Shown piece by piece: positions 54,811-62,984 of a stretch of 64,000 nucleotides of DNA. Made by a program: the position numbers and the translations under genes. Where the stretch lies: contig NZ_JAAAYE010000015.1 in assembly GCF_013282575.1 (NCBI RefSeq), positions 1 through 64,000 of the forward strand, written 5' to 3'. A model generated the notes under the pieces. It worked only from the letters and a program-made list of their open reading frames with translations. It did no database searches and was not told the DNA's origin. Each line of letters starts with the position of its first letter. Positions within the stretch are counted from its first letter, which is position 1. The stretch comes from Paraburkholderia sp. NMBU_R16 (lineage in GTDB: Bacteria > Pseudomonadota > Gammaproteobacteria > Burkholderiales > Burkholderiaceae).

Positions 54811-55303
54811 TGCCGTTTCCTTCCCAGGGTCGCAGGGATTTGCGCACCGCATGAAGAAGACAAAAAGATGCCGCCGATGTTCCGGCGGCTCAACAGGGGT
54901 GGTATGGGGGCCATGTTGTCAGCCGAGAATTAAGCCAGACTTAAAAAGCGGGGCATCTCCGCATGTGTCACGATGCCCCATCGAGGGCTGGAAATACGGG
55001 TAGGGCTATGAAATATAAGAGTTTTCTGGTGTCGCTGCGTACGGGCGCGTAACGTCGTGTCACACTTTCAATGGTGACTGGAAGCTGCGCATTCCTATCC
55101 GACTTTGCTCGCCGATCTCGACGTAATTGTTTTCGAAAGTGCGTCCTTGAACTGACGTCCGGGCCGGTACGTTAGCGGACCGACTGCATCCGGCTGATCG
55201 CTCACCATGAACTGGCGTTTCGAATTCCGTCGAGATGTCAGGCATGGGCCCGCGTACGTCGTGCAGGACCGGACGCCGCTGCGGCAACCCGAGGGAGAGG
55301 GTC
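54811..55303. other. Intergenic region with orphan hairpin
   Basis: About 490 bp between divergent units and no coding frame I can support. It holds a minus-strand terminator-like hairpin at 54943-54979 with no known gene feeding it. An AT-rich stretch lies near 55010-55025. Confidence 0.45.
54943..54979 (-). terminator. Orphan terminator-like hairpin, minus strand
   Basis: On the minus strand: GGGGCATC, a 14-nt loop, GATGCCCC, GC, TTTTT. The 8-bp stem is perfect. No minus-strand gene ends nearby, so it may end an unannotated small RNA or attenuate transcription toward the gene at 54556-54810. Confidence 0.6.
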
Positions 55304-55522
55304 ATGAGAAAGCTACATTTCGCCGCAGTCGAGATGGCAATGGCAACTATGGCGATTGTCTTGCTGGTGGGTTGCGGCGACATGTCTCGCCGCGGAACGG
55401 ACACGGTGATCGGTGCGGGTGTCGGCGGCGTTGCCGGCGCAGTCCTGACCGGCGGCAGTGCCCTGGGCACGGTTGGCGGCGCGGCCGTCGGCGGGGTTGT
55501 CGGCAATCAGGTTGGGAAATAG
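55304..55522 (+). CDS. osmB: OsmB-like glycine-zipper lipoprotein
   Basis: A 72-residue lipoprotein: hydrophobic leader, lipobox LVGC (C24), then a glycine-zipper 2TM region (about 35-70, VIGAGVGGVAGAVL and VGGAAVGGVVGNQVG). This is the OsmB/YMGG family of osmotically induced outer-membrane lipoproteins. GAGGGAGAGG before the ATG is a strong SD. It opens a run of small stress-type genes on the same strand. Confidence 0.85.
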   Translation: MRKLHFAAVEMAMATMAIVLLVGCGDMSRRGTDTVIGAGVGGVAGAVLTGGSALGTVGGAAVGGVVGNQVGK

Positions 55523-55571
55523 TGCTGCCGTATCGCGATATGACCCGCCGACTGGATTGAGGAGAGATGAC

Positions 55572-55730
55572 ATGTCACTGGGATTCCTTCTATTGATCGT
55601 TGTCGCACTGCTGCTGGTCGGTGCGGTTCCGACATGGCGCTATAGCAGCGGCTGGGGTTATGGTCCAAGCGGCGTGCTGGGCTTAGTACTGGTCGTGGTG
55701 CTCGTCTTGATCGTGCTGGGCAGACTGTGA
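55572..55730 (+). CDS. DUF3309 small membrane protein
   Basis: A 52-residue protein with two hydrophobic helices (about 2-18 and 34-51) joined by VPTWRYSSGWGYGPSG, the DUF3309 signature. It is an inner-membrane protein of unknown function, often near envelope-stress genes. GGAGAG precedes the ATG. It lies 49 bp after the OsmB-like gene and probably shares its transcript. Confidence 0.85.
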   Translation: MSLGFLLLIVVALLLVGAVPTWRYSSGWGYGPSGVLGLVLVVVLVLIVLGRL

Positions 55731-55885
55731 TGCGGTACGGCACCGTACCGACTTCTTAACCGGTCGCGCGCATCGTTGTAGCTCGGTGACCCCGATGCTC
55801 AATACCGTGGATATCGAGCGTGATACTCGATCACTGCGCGGTCGACCTGCATTGACATGCAGTGAAATGAACTCAGGAGAAAACC

Positions 55886-56356
55886 ATGACGACACCAGAC
55901 CCGATCCACCGCCCATCGACCAGCGATACCGGTGCCACCATTGTGGGCAGCGGGGCCGGCGAGGGGCCGGGCCCGAACGTAATGGAGGCCGATACGCTGA
56001 AGGGCAATAAGCTCTTCACGTCTGACCGGGTGGACATAGGGAAGATTTCCGAAATCATGCTGGATGTACGCAGCGGCCGCATTGCCTATGCTGTGCTGTC
56101 GAGCGGGGGCTTTCTCGGCATCGGTGGCAAACTTTACGCCATTCCATGGAGTGCGTTGACTCTTGATACAGACGAGAAATGCTTCAGGCTGAACGTTACC
56201 GCGGACCACATCAAGAACGCACCTGCATTCGATAAGGACCACTGGCCCTCGATGGCCGACGAGCAGTGGGGTTCGTCGCTTCACCAGTTCTACAATCGGC
56301 AGCCGTACTGGTTAGGTCCGCGGGACGTTGTGCCCAATCGTCCGCTGGAACACTGA
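55886..56356 (+). CDS. PRC-barrel domain protein
   Basis: A 156-residue protein with an N-terminal polar segment and a PRC-barrel (about 33-105: MEADTLKGNKLFTSDRVDIGKI, SSGGFLGIGGKLYAIPWSAL). A C-terminal segment holds WPSMADEQWGSSLHQFY. PRC-barrel proteins act in RNA processing or photosynthetic centres, but this stress-associated form has no known role. CAGGAG precedes the ATG. It belongs to the small-gene stress cluster. Confidence 0.87.
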   Translation: MTTPDPIHRPSTSDTGATIVGSGAGEGPGPNVMEADTLKGNKLFTSDRVDIGKISEIMLDVRSGRIAYAVLSSGGFLGIGGKLYAIPWSALTLDTDEKCFRLNVTADHIKNAPAFDKDHWPSMADEQWGSSLHQFYNRQPYWLGPRDVVPNRPLEH

Positions 56357-56497
56357 CGCACCCGCGCCGACCAAGCGGGAAGCGATAAACGGCCGGCGAT
56401 TTTCGTCGAAGGCGGATCCACCGGTTGCACTTCGTCGAATGGGACGACAACCGATATCGGCAACATCCGCAATACATTTGCGCGTTGGAGACCAACC

Positions 56498-56671
56498 ATG
56501 AACAAAGATCAAGTCAAGGGAACGGCAGAGAAGGTCAAAGGCAAGGTGAATGAAGCCATTGGCCGGACGACAGGCAACGCAAAACAGGAAATCAAGGGAG
56601 AGGTGCAGCAAGTGGCCGGCCAGGCGCGAAAGAATCTTGGCGACCTCAAGGAGGCTGTCAAAAAGGCCTGA
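56498..56671 (+). CDS. CsbD family stress protein
   Basis: A 57-residue hydrophilic protein: MNKDQVKGTAEKVKGKVNEA, then IGRTTGNAKQEIKGEVQQ and a Lys-rich end. This is the CsbD/YjbJ signature, small disordered or helical proteins induced by general stress, function unknown. TTGGAG sits before the ATG. It is the last gene of the stress cluster. Confidence 0.9.
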   Translation: MNKDQVKGTAEKVKGKVNEAIGRTTGNAKQEIKGEVQQVAGQARKNLGDLKEAVKKA

Positions 56672-56951
56672 TCACTCACGCGATGGCTGGCGGACGATCA
56701 CGCAGTAAAACAAACCGCAAACAATCCAACTCGCGACAGCCATCGCTATCGAGTACTAGCGCCCTACGCCGAAATGCGCTTTCCGCCATATGCCCTGTAA
56801 GGGCATCGCAAAACAATTCAATGCACCGCATAAACTTTTTTTGTTTGCCAGGCCGCGCGACCTGAACGATAGTATATGGAAAGGGAAATAGCATTAAATA
56901 AGAATCACGGAAGATGCTGACCCGGTCAATAATCTAAAAGAAATCCTACTT

Positions 56952-58109
56952 ATGCATTCAAATTTGCCGCTTGGTAGCGTCAGATCAAGGCTTCCTCATG
57001 TCAAGGGTTCGATATTTTCCGCGTTGAGTCGCGTTGCGAAACAATACGACGCTATCAACCTTTCCCAAGGATTTCCCGATTTCGCCCCCGATCCGAGGTT
57101 GCTCGAATCATTATCGATCGCCACCAAAGGCGGACATAATCAATACGGCATGCCAGAAGGCTCGGAGGCGCTGCGCCGCTCAATTGGGCACATGTACGAG
57201 GATCTTTATTCGCTGCGGATTTCACCCGACGCGGAGATGACTATTACTGCCGGCGCGACACAGGCTATTTCCGCGGCTGTGAGTGGCCTCGTTCATCCCG
57301 GTGAGGAAGTGATCTTTCTGGCGCCTGCGTTCGAATCGTATGCGCCGAGTATTCTGATGGCCGGCGCAACTCCCGTCTGCGTGGACTTGCCCGCGCCTCG
57401 TTTCGAAATCGACTGGGACGAAGTGGAAAGGCACGTCTCTCCACGCACCCGGATGATTATCGTGAATAGCCCACACAACCCGTCCGGTCGGTGCTGGAAT
57501 TCGAACGATGTCGATCGCTTGGCAACGCTCGTGCAGCGGCACGACTTGCTGGTGCTTAGCGATGAGGTCTACCACAACATGGTGTTCGATGGGCCTCATA
57601 TCACCGCGCTCTCAGAGCCGCGGCTACGCGAGCGAACGATCGTGGTGGGCTCGTTGGGCAAAACGATGCACGTGACGGGATGGCGCATCGGGTACGCCGC
57701 TGCTGCCGCACCGCTCACGGCCGAATTGCGCAAGATTCTCCAATTCACTACTTATGCTGCCCCGACTCCCTTGCAGCAGGCGATGGCCGATGTCCTCGAT
57801 GCTTCCACTTATTTGAGCCTTCCTGCGTTGTTTCGCGGAAAACGCGACCGTTTCCTCGCGGGTTTGCGGGGCTCGCGCTTCGAATTCGCGCCGACGAGCG
57901 GCGGATATTTCCAATTACTTGACTATTCGGCTATTTCCACGGTGCCGGATACTCAATTCGCAGATCTGCTGATCAGCGAGCACGGGGTGGCCGGCCTGCC
58001 GGTTTCCGGGTTCGGTGCTCAGTACGCGAATTCACGTTTGTTGCGTTTTTGCTTTGCAAAATCCGACGAGACGATCGACAAGGCTACCCACCTTCTCCGT
58101 GCTTTGTAG
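56952..58109 (+). CDS. PLP-dependent aminotransferase (methionine/kynurenine type)
   Basis: A 385-residue fold-type I aminotransferase close to the YbdL/kynurenine aminotransferase branch (INLSQGFPDFAPDP, HNQYGMPEGSEALR, NSPHNPSGR). The PLP lysine is K237 in GSLGKTMHVTGWRIGY. The preceding 280 bp are AT-rich and hold no gene, probably the promoter of a four-gene run. No clear SD is seen. The following DUF2848, cupin and MFS genes suggest catabolism or processing of an amino acid-derived compound. Confidence 0.87.
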   Translation: MHSNLPLGSVRSRLPHVKGSIFSALSRVAKQYDAINLSQGFPDFAPDPRLLESLSIATKGGHNQYGMPEGSEALRRSIGHMYEDLYSLRISPDAEMTITAGATQAISAAVSGLVHPGEEVIFLAPAFESYAPSILMAGATPVCVDLPAPRFEIDWDEVERHVSPRTRMIIVNSPHNPSGRCWNSNDVDRLATLVQRHDLLVLSDEVYHNMVFDGPHITALSEPRLRERTIVVGSLGKTMHVTGWRIGYAAAAAPLTAELRKILQFTTYAAPTPLQQAMADVLDASTYLSLPALFRGKRDRFLAGLRGSRFEFAPTSGGYFQLLDYSAISTVPDTQFADLLISEHGVAGLPVSGFGAQYANSRLLRFCFAKSDETIDKATHLLRAL

Positions 58110-58117
58110 GGCAAACC

Positions 58118-58783
58118 ATGAAAACCATTCAATTCGATGTTCTGGGCAAAGAACCGCGATCAGTGCAACTGGCTGCGAGCAAACTCACCATCGCCGGATG
58201 GACGGGGCGTAATTCAGCGCAGGTGCTGCATCACATCAAGGAGTTGGCCGATCTCGGCGTGACTCCGCCGAAGCGCATCCCGACTTTCTATCGGCTCTCC
58301 CATGCGCTACTTACGACAGACGCCGTCATTGAAACTGTCGGCGCCAGTTCGAGCGGGGAGGCGGAATATTGCCTATTTACGCTGGATGGCGAAATGTACG
58401 TTGCGGTTGGCTCCGACCACACCGATCGTGCTCTCGAGGCGCATGAAGTCACGCTCTCGAAGCAGGTTTGCGCTAAGCCGATCAGCCGCGATTGTTGGCG
58501 GCTTTCGGATGTCGAGCAGCACTGGGATAGCCTGATGTTGCGCAGTTATATCGAGGAGAACGGCGCAGAAACGGTCTATCAGGAAAGCCCGGTATCGGAG
58601 CTATTGCATCCACGCGAGCTGATTTCGAAGCTGGAGGCGCCGCTACGCGACGGCGAGGTGCTATTCGGGGGCACGGTGCCGGTCAAGGGAGGCATACGTG
58701 CCGCGCATGCTATCCGCGTCGAATTACATGATCCCGTGTTGGATCGGACGCTCGTTTGCCAATATCGAACAGAAACGCTTTGA
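58118..58783 (+). CDS. DUF2848 family protein
   Basis: A 221-residue protein of the DUF2848 family, distantly like fumarylacetoacetate hydrolase folds: an N-terminal strand/helix region with AGWTGRNSAQVLHHIKELA, EAEYCLFTLDGEMYVAVGSDHTDR in the middle, and LFGGTVPVKGGIRAAHAIRVEL near the end. Function is unknown, but the acidic and His residues in GSDHTDR could bind a metal. It starts 8 bp after the aminotransferase stop. TAGGG is a modest SD. Confidence 0.85.
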   Translation: MKTIQFDVLGKEPRSVQLAASKLTIAGWTGRNSAQVLHHIKELADLGVTPPKRIPTFYRLSHALLTTDAVIETVGASSSGEAEYCLFTLDGEMYVAVGSDHTDRALEAHEVTLSKQVCAKPISRDCWRLSDVEQHWDSLMLRSYIEENGAETVYQESPVSELLHPRELISKLEAPLRDGEVLFGGTVPVKGGIRAAHAIRVELHDPVLDRTLVCQYRTETL

Positions 58784-58806
58784 CCGAAGAAAAGGAGGAT
58801 ATCGAA

Positions 58807-59196
58807 ATGACAAAGCCGCACCTCGAGTTTGTTGCGCTGGACTTGAACGAGGGCTGGAGCGTGCCGCCTGGCTACCCGGAAGGAATCGAGGAAAAGGTAC
58901 TTTGCGGGTCGCTCGCGGCCGAGGCGCGCACGGGAAGCAGGACACGTTTGTTGCGGTTTGCTCCTGGCGTCTATACCACTTCGCCCTTCGTCCATGATCA
59001 CTGGGAAGAGGTCTATCTCCTGCAAGGCGATCTGATCGTGGGCAACGATGCAAACGGCAACGGTGGGACCGCATTTCAGCCGCACACGTATGCTTGCCGG
59101 CCGCCGGGTGCGTTCCACGGTCCTTTCAAGTCGGAGAGTGGATGTATGTTGCTGGAAATTCACTACTACGCGAACGACGATATCACGTCGATGTAA
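58807..59196 (+). CDS. Cupin domain protein
   Basis: A 129-residue single-domain cupin. The metal-site motif is HDHWEEVYLLQGDL, with two His and a Glu; the second motif is PPGAFHGPFKSESG with one His. AAGGAGG 12 nt upstream sets this start. It may be a metal-dependent isomerase, lyase or dioxygenase, or a binding protein. It lies between the DUF2848 and MFS genes and so belongs to the same undefined pathway. Confidence 0.85.
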   Translation: MTKPHLEFVALDLNEGWSVPPGYPEGIEEKVLCGSLAAEARTGSRTRLLRFAPGVYTTSPFVHDHWEEVYLLQGDLIVGNDANGNGGTAFQPHTYACRPPGAFHGPFKSESGCMLLEIHYYANDDITSM

Positions 59197-59212
59197 GTGC
59201 CAAGTGTCCGAC

Positions 59213-60436
59213 ATGCAAACCAAGCGCGTATCTATGACGACGAATGATGGGAATAGCCCTGCCGGCTATCTGGACCGTTGGCGATTGCTCAACGCATGGG
59301 TGACGATGTACGTGGTGGGCGCGGATCTGTTCATCATGTCGCCGCTCCTGCCCAGTATGGCGAATGCGCTGCATGTGAACGTCGATAGTGCGGGTTGGCT
59401 CGTGAGCGGATTTTCCATCGCCTACGCGGTTGCCTCGCCGTTGATGGGACGCATCAGCGATAGGTACGGTCGCCGCCGCACGATCTGCTGGGGGCTTTTG
59501 GCGTTTGCCGCTGCGAATCTCGGCACTGTCTGCGCCAGCAGTTTCACGTTGGCATTGCTGAGCCGGATATTCGCCGGCATCTCGGTGTCGGCGATCTCGC
59601 CTTCCATCTATGCGGCCGTGGGCGATGCTGCTCCAGAGGGCCGCCGAGCTCACTGGATCTCGATCGCGGTATCGGGATTGTTGACCGCGCTATGGACCAG
59701 CGCCCCGCTAGGTGCATTGCTGGCGCACGTCATGCCTTGGCGAGCGGTCTTTATTCTCTTGTCGGCAGCCGCGTTCGTTCTTGCATGGCCCAATTTGCGG
59801 CTATGGCCATCGTCGAAGTCTGCCGGCGGTCGCGCCTCGAGAATGCGCGTCCCGTTGCGCGCAGCCGTCTCGGCAGTCTCACCGATGGTCGCGTGGGGGG
59901 CTGCCTTGTACGGCTTGTACACGTACCTGGGCACAGGATTGACGTTGAATACGTCGCTGTCGGCCTCAGCGGTATCGCTGTGCTTCATTGGCTGGGGTGT
60001 CGGTGCCATTCTGGGTAATCACTTGGGCGGATGGGGCGCGGACAAGATCGGCATACATTTCACCGCGATAGCCAGCTTGTGCGGTATGGCATTGGCGATG
60101 TGGCTGCTTGGCCTGGGACTGAGCGGTGCAATGGGCGGAGGGGTACTTGCCGCAACGCTGTGCCTGCTTGCGCTCGTCTCCTACCCATTTCAACCGGCCC
60201 AACAGACTCGATTGGTTCAGTGGGGGCAATCGACTAAAGCGTCGTTACTCGCGTGGAACAGCAGCGCGCTGTACCTGGGTATGACGATCGGCTCCGCGTT
60301 TGACGGCTATGTCATGAAGCACTGGTCATTTAATGCATTGCCTTATGCCGGGATGGCCATCGCAGCCGCCGGCGCGGCGTTGTCCTTGATCGCGCAGAGC
60401 GCTTTCCGTTCGGACGCCGCAGTCAGCGCTGCCTGA
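59213..60436 (+). CDS. MFS transporter
   Basis: A 407-residue, 12-helix major facilitator. Loop 2-3 motif A is GRISDRYGRRR, and the arrangement resembles drug:H+ antiporter-1/sugar efflux-type permeases. The 16-bp gap from the cupin and same strand make it the last gene of the aminotransferase operon. It may import or export the substrate or product. The start could be seven codons later; no strong SD separates them. Confidence 0.85.
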   Translation: MQTKRVSMTTNDGNSPAGYLDRWRLLNAWVTMYVVGADLFIMSPLLPSMANALHVNVDSAGWLVSGFSIAYAVASPLMGRISDRYGRRRTICWGLLAFAAANLGTVCASSFTLALLSRIFAGISVSAISPSIYAAVGDAAPEGRRAHWISIAVSGLLTALWTSAPLGALLAHVMPWRAVFILLSAAAFVLAWPNLRLWPSSKSAGGRASRMRVPLRAAVSAVSPMVAWGAALYGLYTYLGTGLTLNTSLSASAVSLCFIGWGVGAILGNHLGGWGADKIGIHFTAIASLCGMALAMWLLGLGLSGAMGGGVLAATLCLLALVSYPFQPAQQTRLVQWGQSTKASLLAWNSSALYLGMTIGSAFDGYVMKHWSFNALPYAGMAIAAAGAALSLIAQSAFRSDAAVSAA

Positions 60437-60511
60437 TTGAGCCTGCCTTCTCACTGACCGTCGCGGCCGCTACCTTTTCCACGAGATCATCGGCAACGCC
60501 ACCTACGCACC

Positions 60512-61627
60512 CTACGCCGAAAGCAGGCTTCCCGTACGGAAAGGCGTTGCCCCCGCAATGCGCGCAACCTCCATCCCCGCCGTGGCAAAGCGCGTTTTAT
60601 GGCGCGCATACATCACGCCAGCCATCGTATTGCGGATCGTCGCGACGCGATCGCCAAGCGGATCGACGATATCGGCGATTTCCTGGTGAGGCTCGACCCA
60701 ACTGCCCACCGGTACGCGAAACACGAGCACGCCCGACATCGGCGCCACGAGCGGCTCGCTGCCGGCAAGCGGTGTGGCCGGGTGCGCGAGCGGTGGCAAG
60801 TGCGCGGGCGTGCCGTCTATCACGCCGCGATGCGTCAGGTATTCGAGGATGGCCTGCGAATCGTGCTCCGCATGGGAGTACGAGACATCGGCTTGCCCGC
60901 GCAATTCGACGGTGACCGAAATCGAGCCGTTCGGAATCGGGTAACGATCGCCATAGCGCGTGCGCAACTCGGACCAGCAAAAGCTATGAATCTCGTCGAA
61001 CGGGTTGCCGATCGAATTGAGCGCGAGCAGCGATGCTTTGGCATCGAGGTAACGCGCGAGCGGTTCGACGTCGGGCCAGAGATCCGGGTTGGTATACAGA
61101 TGCATCGCGCCTTCGAAGTCGCAATGCAGATCGAGCACGATGTCCGCATCGTACGAAAGGCGCTGCAGCGCGAGCCGCTGCGATTCCAGTTCGGTATGCG
61201 GGACCTGTTCCGCCAGCGCTTCGCGCATCGCGCCGCGGATGGTCGTCAGATTCGCGCCGATATCGTCCGACAGCCGGCCTTCGATGCGCGGCGCGACGAG
61301 CGCGGCGAGATCGTGAAAGCCGCGGTTGAAGTTGCTTGCGCTATAAGTCTCGAAGCGGCCGATATGCTGGCCGAGCAGATGCTGATTGAGCCCGATCGGG
61401 TTCGGCACCGGCACGACGACGATTTCGCCGCGCAGTTTGCCTGCTGCCTCGAGAGCCGCCAGCTTGCGCCGCAGCGCCCACGATACGAGCATGCCCGGCA
61501 GCTCGTCGGCATGCAGCGACGACTGAATGTAAATTTTTTGCGCGCCCGCGGGCCCGTAATGAAAGCTCTGCAGTTGCCGCTCGGTGCCGAGCGCGGGGGA
61601 GATCAACGGATGGGTCTGTATTTGCAT
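60512..61627 (-). CDS. Succinylglutamate desuccinylase/aspartoacylase family deacylase
   Basis: A 371-residue zinc carboxypeptidase-like deacylase. Zinc ligands are H39 and E42 (SLHADELPG) and a His in LDLHCDFEG. A C-terminal barrel-like domain (about 270-360, VAPMSGVLVFRVPVGSWVEPHQEIADIVDP) has a lipoyl-like turn. Relatives remove acyl groups from N-acyl amino acids or ectoine precursors (DoeB/AstE-like), but the substrate is open. AGGAAAC precedes the chosen ATG. It lies downstream of the basic amino-acid binding protein gene, separated by a strong terminator. Confidence 0.87.
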   Translation of the reverse strand: MQIQTHPLISPALGTERQLQSFHYGPAGAQKIYIQSSLHADELPGMLVSWALRRKLAALEAAGKLRGEIVVVPVPNPIGLNQHLLGQHIGRFETYSASNFNRGFHDLAALVAPRIEGRLSDDIGANLTTIRGAMREALAEQVPHTELESQRLALQRLSYDADIVLDLHCDFEGAMHLYTNPDLWPDVEPLARYLDAKASLLALNSIGNPFDEIHSFCWSELRTRYGDRYPIPNGSISVTVELRGQADVSYSHAEHDSQAILEYLTHRGVIDGTPAHLPPLAHPATPLAGSEPLVAPMSGVLVFRVPVGSWVEPHQEIADIVDPLGDRVATIRNTMAGVMYARHKTRFATAGMEVARIAGATPFRTGSLLSA

Positions 61628-61750
61628 GTTTCCTGGCGCCACGGTTGGAACAAACGTTGGACAGGCGTGCCCCGCCTGTTAGACGCGAGAGATGAATGAC
61701 AAACAGGTCACGATTGTACGCCGGGCGCGAAGCGCTGCGAACTGCCAAGC

Positions 61751-61780
61751 AAAAGGGGCTCCGTGCAACACGGAGCCCCT
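61751..61780 (-). terminator. Intrinsic terminator of the binding-protein gene
   Basis: On the minus strand: AGGGGCTCCGTG, TTG loop, CACGGAGCCCCT, then TTTG. The 12-bp stem is perfect. It lies 56 bp after the stop of the gene at 61836-62618. Confidence 0.88.
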
Positions 61781-61835
61781 GGCGGTACCTACGACGCAAC
61801 GAGTCATCAAGCGGCGCAATCGGCGCCGCCGGGCA

Positions 61836-62618
61836 TCACTTGCCGTAGACGTCGAAGTCGAAGTATTGTTTCTCGATCTTTTGGTAGGTCCCGTCCTTGC
61901 GGATATCGGCGATCGCCTTGTCGATCTTCGCCTTCAGATCCGTGTCTTCCTTGCGCAGACCGATGCCGGCGCCTTCACCGAGGGTCTTCGGGTCGTTCAG
62001 ATCGTTACCGACGACCTGAAAGCCCGCGCCGCGCGGCGTCTTCAGGAAGCCGATCTCAGCCTGCACCTTGTCTTGCAACGCCGCATCGAGGCGCCCGGAA
62101 ATCAGATCCTGATAGACCTGATCCTGGTTCTGGTACGGCTGGACCTTCACGCCTTGACTGGCCCAGTTCGCCTTCGCATAGGCTTCCTGGATCGTGCCTT
62201 GCTCGACGCCCACGGTCTTGCCCTTGAGCGCTTCGGCCGTCGGCAGGATAGACGAACCCTTCTTCGCCACGAGCGCGGTCGGCGTATTGAAGAGTTTCGA
62301 CGAGAACGCGATTTCCTTTTCGCGCTGCGGCGTCATCGACATCGACGACAACACGCCGTCGAACTTCTTCGCCTTCAATGCGGGGATCATGCCGTCGAAG
62401 TCGTTTTCGACCCACACGCACTTGGCGTTCAGGCGTTTGCAGATTTCATTGCCCATATCGATATCGAAGCCTTTGAGCTTGCCGTCCGCGCCTTTCGATT
62501 CGAACGGGGGATAGCTCGCATCGACGCCGAAACGGATCGTGGACCAGTCTTTGGCGTGCGCCACACCGGCCGAAACGGCGCATGCGGCAATGGCTACGGC
62601 GGCTATGAGTTTTTTCAC
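61836..62618 (-). CDS. ABC transporter substrate-binding protein (Lys/Arg/Orn/His type)
   Basis: A 260-residue periplasmic binding protein of the HisJ/ArgT family. The signal peptide MKKLIAAVAIAACAVSAGVA ends at AHA (22). The mature start IRFGVDASYPPFESKGADGK and the DFDGMIPALKAKKFDGVLSSMSMTPQR segment are typical of basic amino-acid binders. GTG is used as start, with GAGGAG upstream. It stands alone behind its own terminator; the permease and ATPase genes are not adjacent. It may supply lysine or arginine. Confidence 0.9.
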   Translation of the reverse strand: MKKLIAAVAIAACAVSAGVAHAKDWSTIRFGVDASYPPFESKGADGKLKGFDIDMGNEICKRLNAKCVWVENDFDGMIPALKAKKFDGVLSSMSMTPQREKEIAFSSKLFNTPTALVAKKGSSILPTAEALKGKTVGVEQGTIQEAYAKANWASQGVKVQPYQNQDQVYQDLISGRLDAALQDKVQAEIGFLKTPRGAGFQVVGNDLNDPKTLGEGAGIGLRKEDTDLKAKIDKAIADIRKDGTYQKIEKQYFDFDVYGK

Positions 62619-62984
62619 GGTGACTCCTCGAAGCAGTTCGATCGACCCCTGATGCGCGGTTGTGCCGCGCGAAGGGGCGGTGGGATTTATCAAGGCTGTT
62701 GGCGTGCGCCAGCCAGCGCGGCGCCAAGCATATCAAACCAAAAATAATGGCCGCGCTAGTAAACACCGGATGGCCGGCCGATGCAACGTTTGGAAAGAAA
62801 CTTGGAGCCCGTGCTCGAATGGCCTGGCTACACGCCGAATCGATAAAAATCAAATGCGGCAAATAGTTAGCAGACCGAGACAATCGGTTGCGGCGGGAAA
62901 AGATTGGAAAAGCGTGTGTCGCGCCGGCGCAAAAAAGTTTTCAGGAGTCGAGCTATTTTTGCGCCGGCGGAAAGAGCGGCAGGG
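62619..62984. other. Intergenic region with large inverted repeat
   Basis: About 365 bp, AT-richer than its flanks in parts, with no gene seen. The left part probably holds the promoter of the binding-protein gene. The right end carries the inverted repeat at 62922-62969. Confidence 0.45.
62922..62969 (-). terminator. Bidirectional-type terminator / inverted repeat
   Basis: CGCCGGCGCAAAAA (62922-62935) and TTTTTGCGCCGGCG (62956-62969) are perfect 14-bp inverted repeats around a 20-nt loop. Each arm also contains the self-complementary GCGCCGGCGC. It lies 16 bp after the stop of the succinate-semialdehyde dehydrogenase-type gene and probably ends it. Confidence 0.72.
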
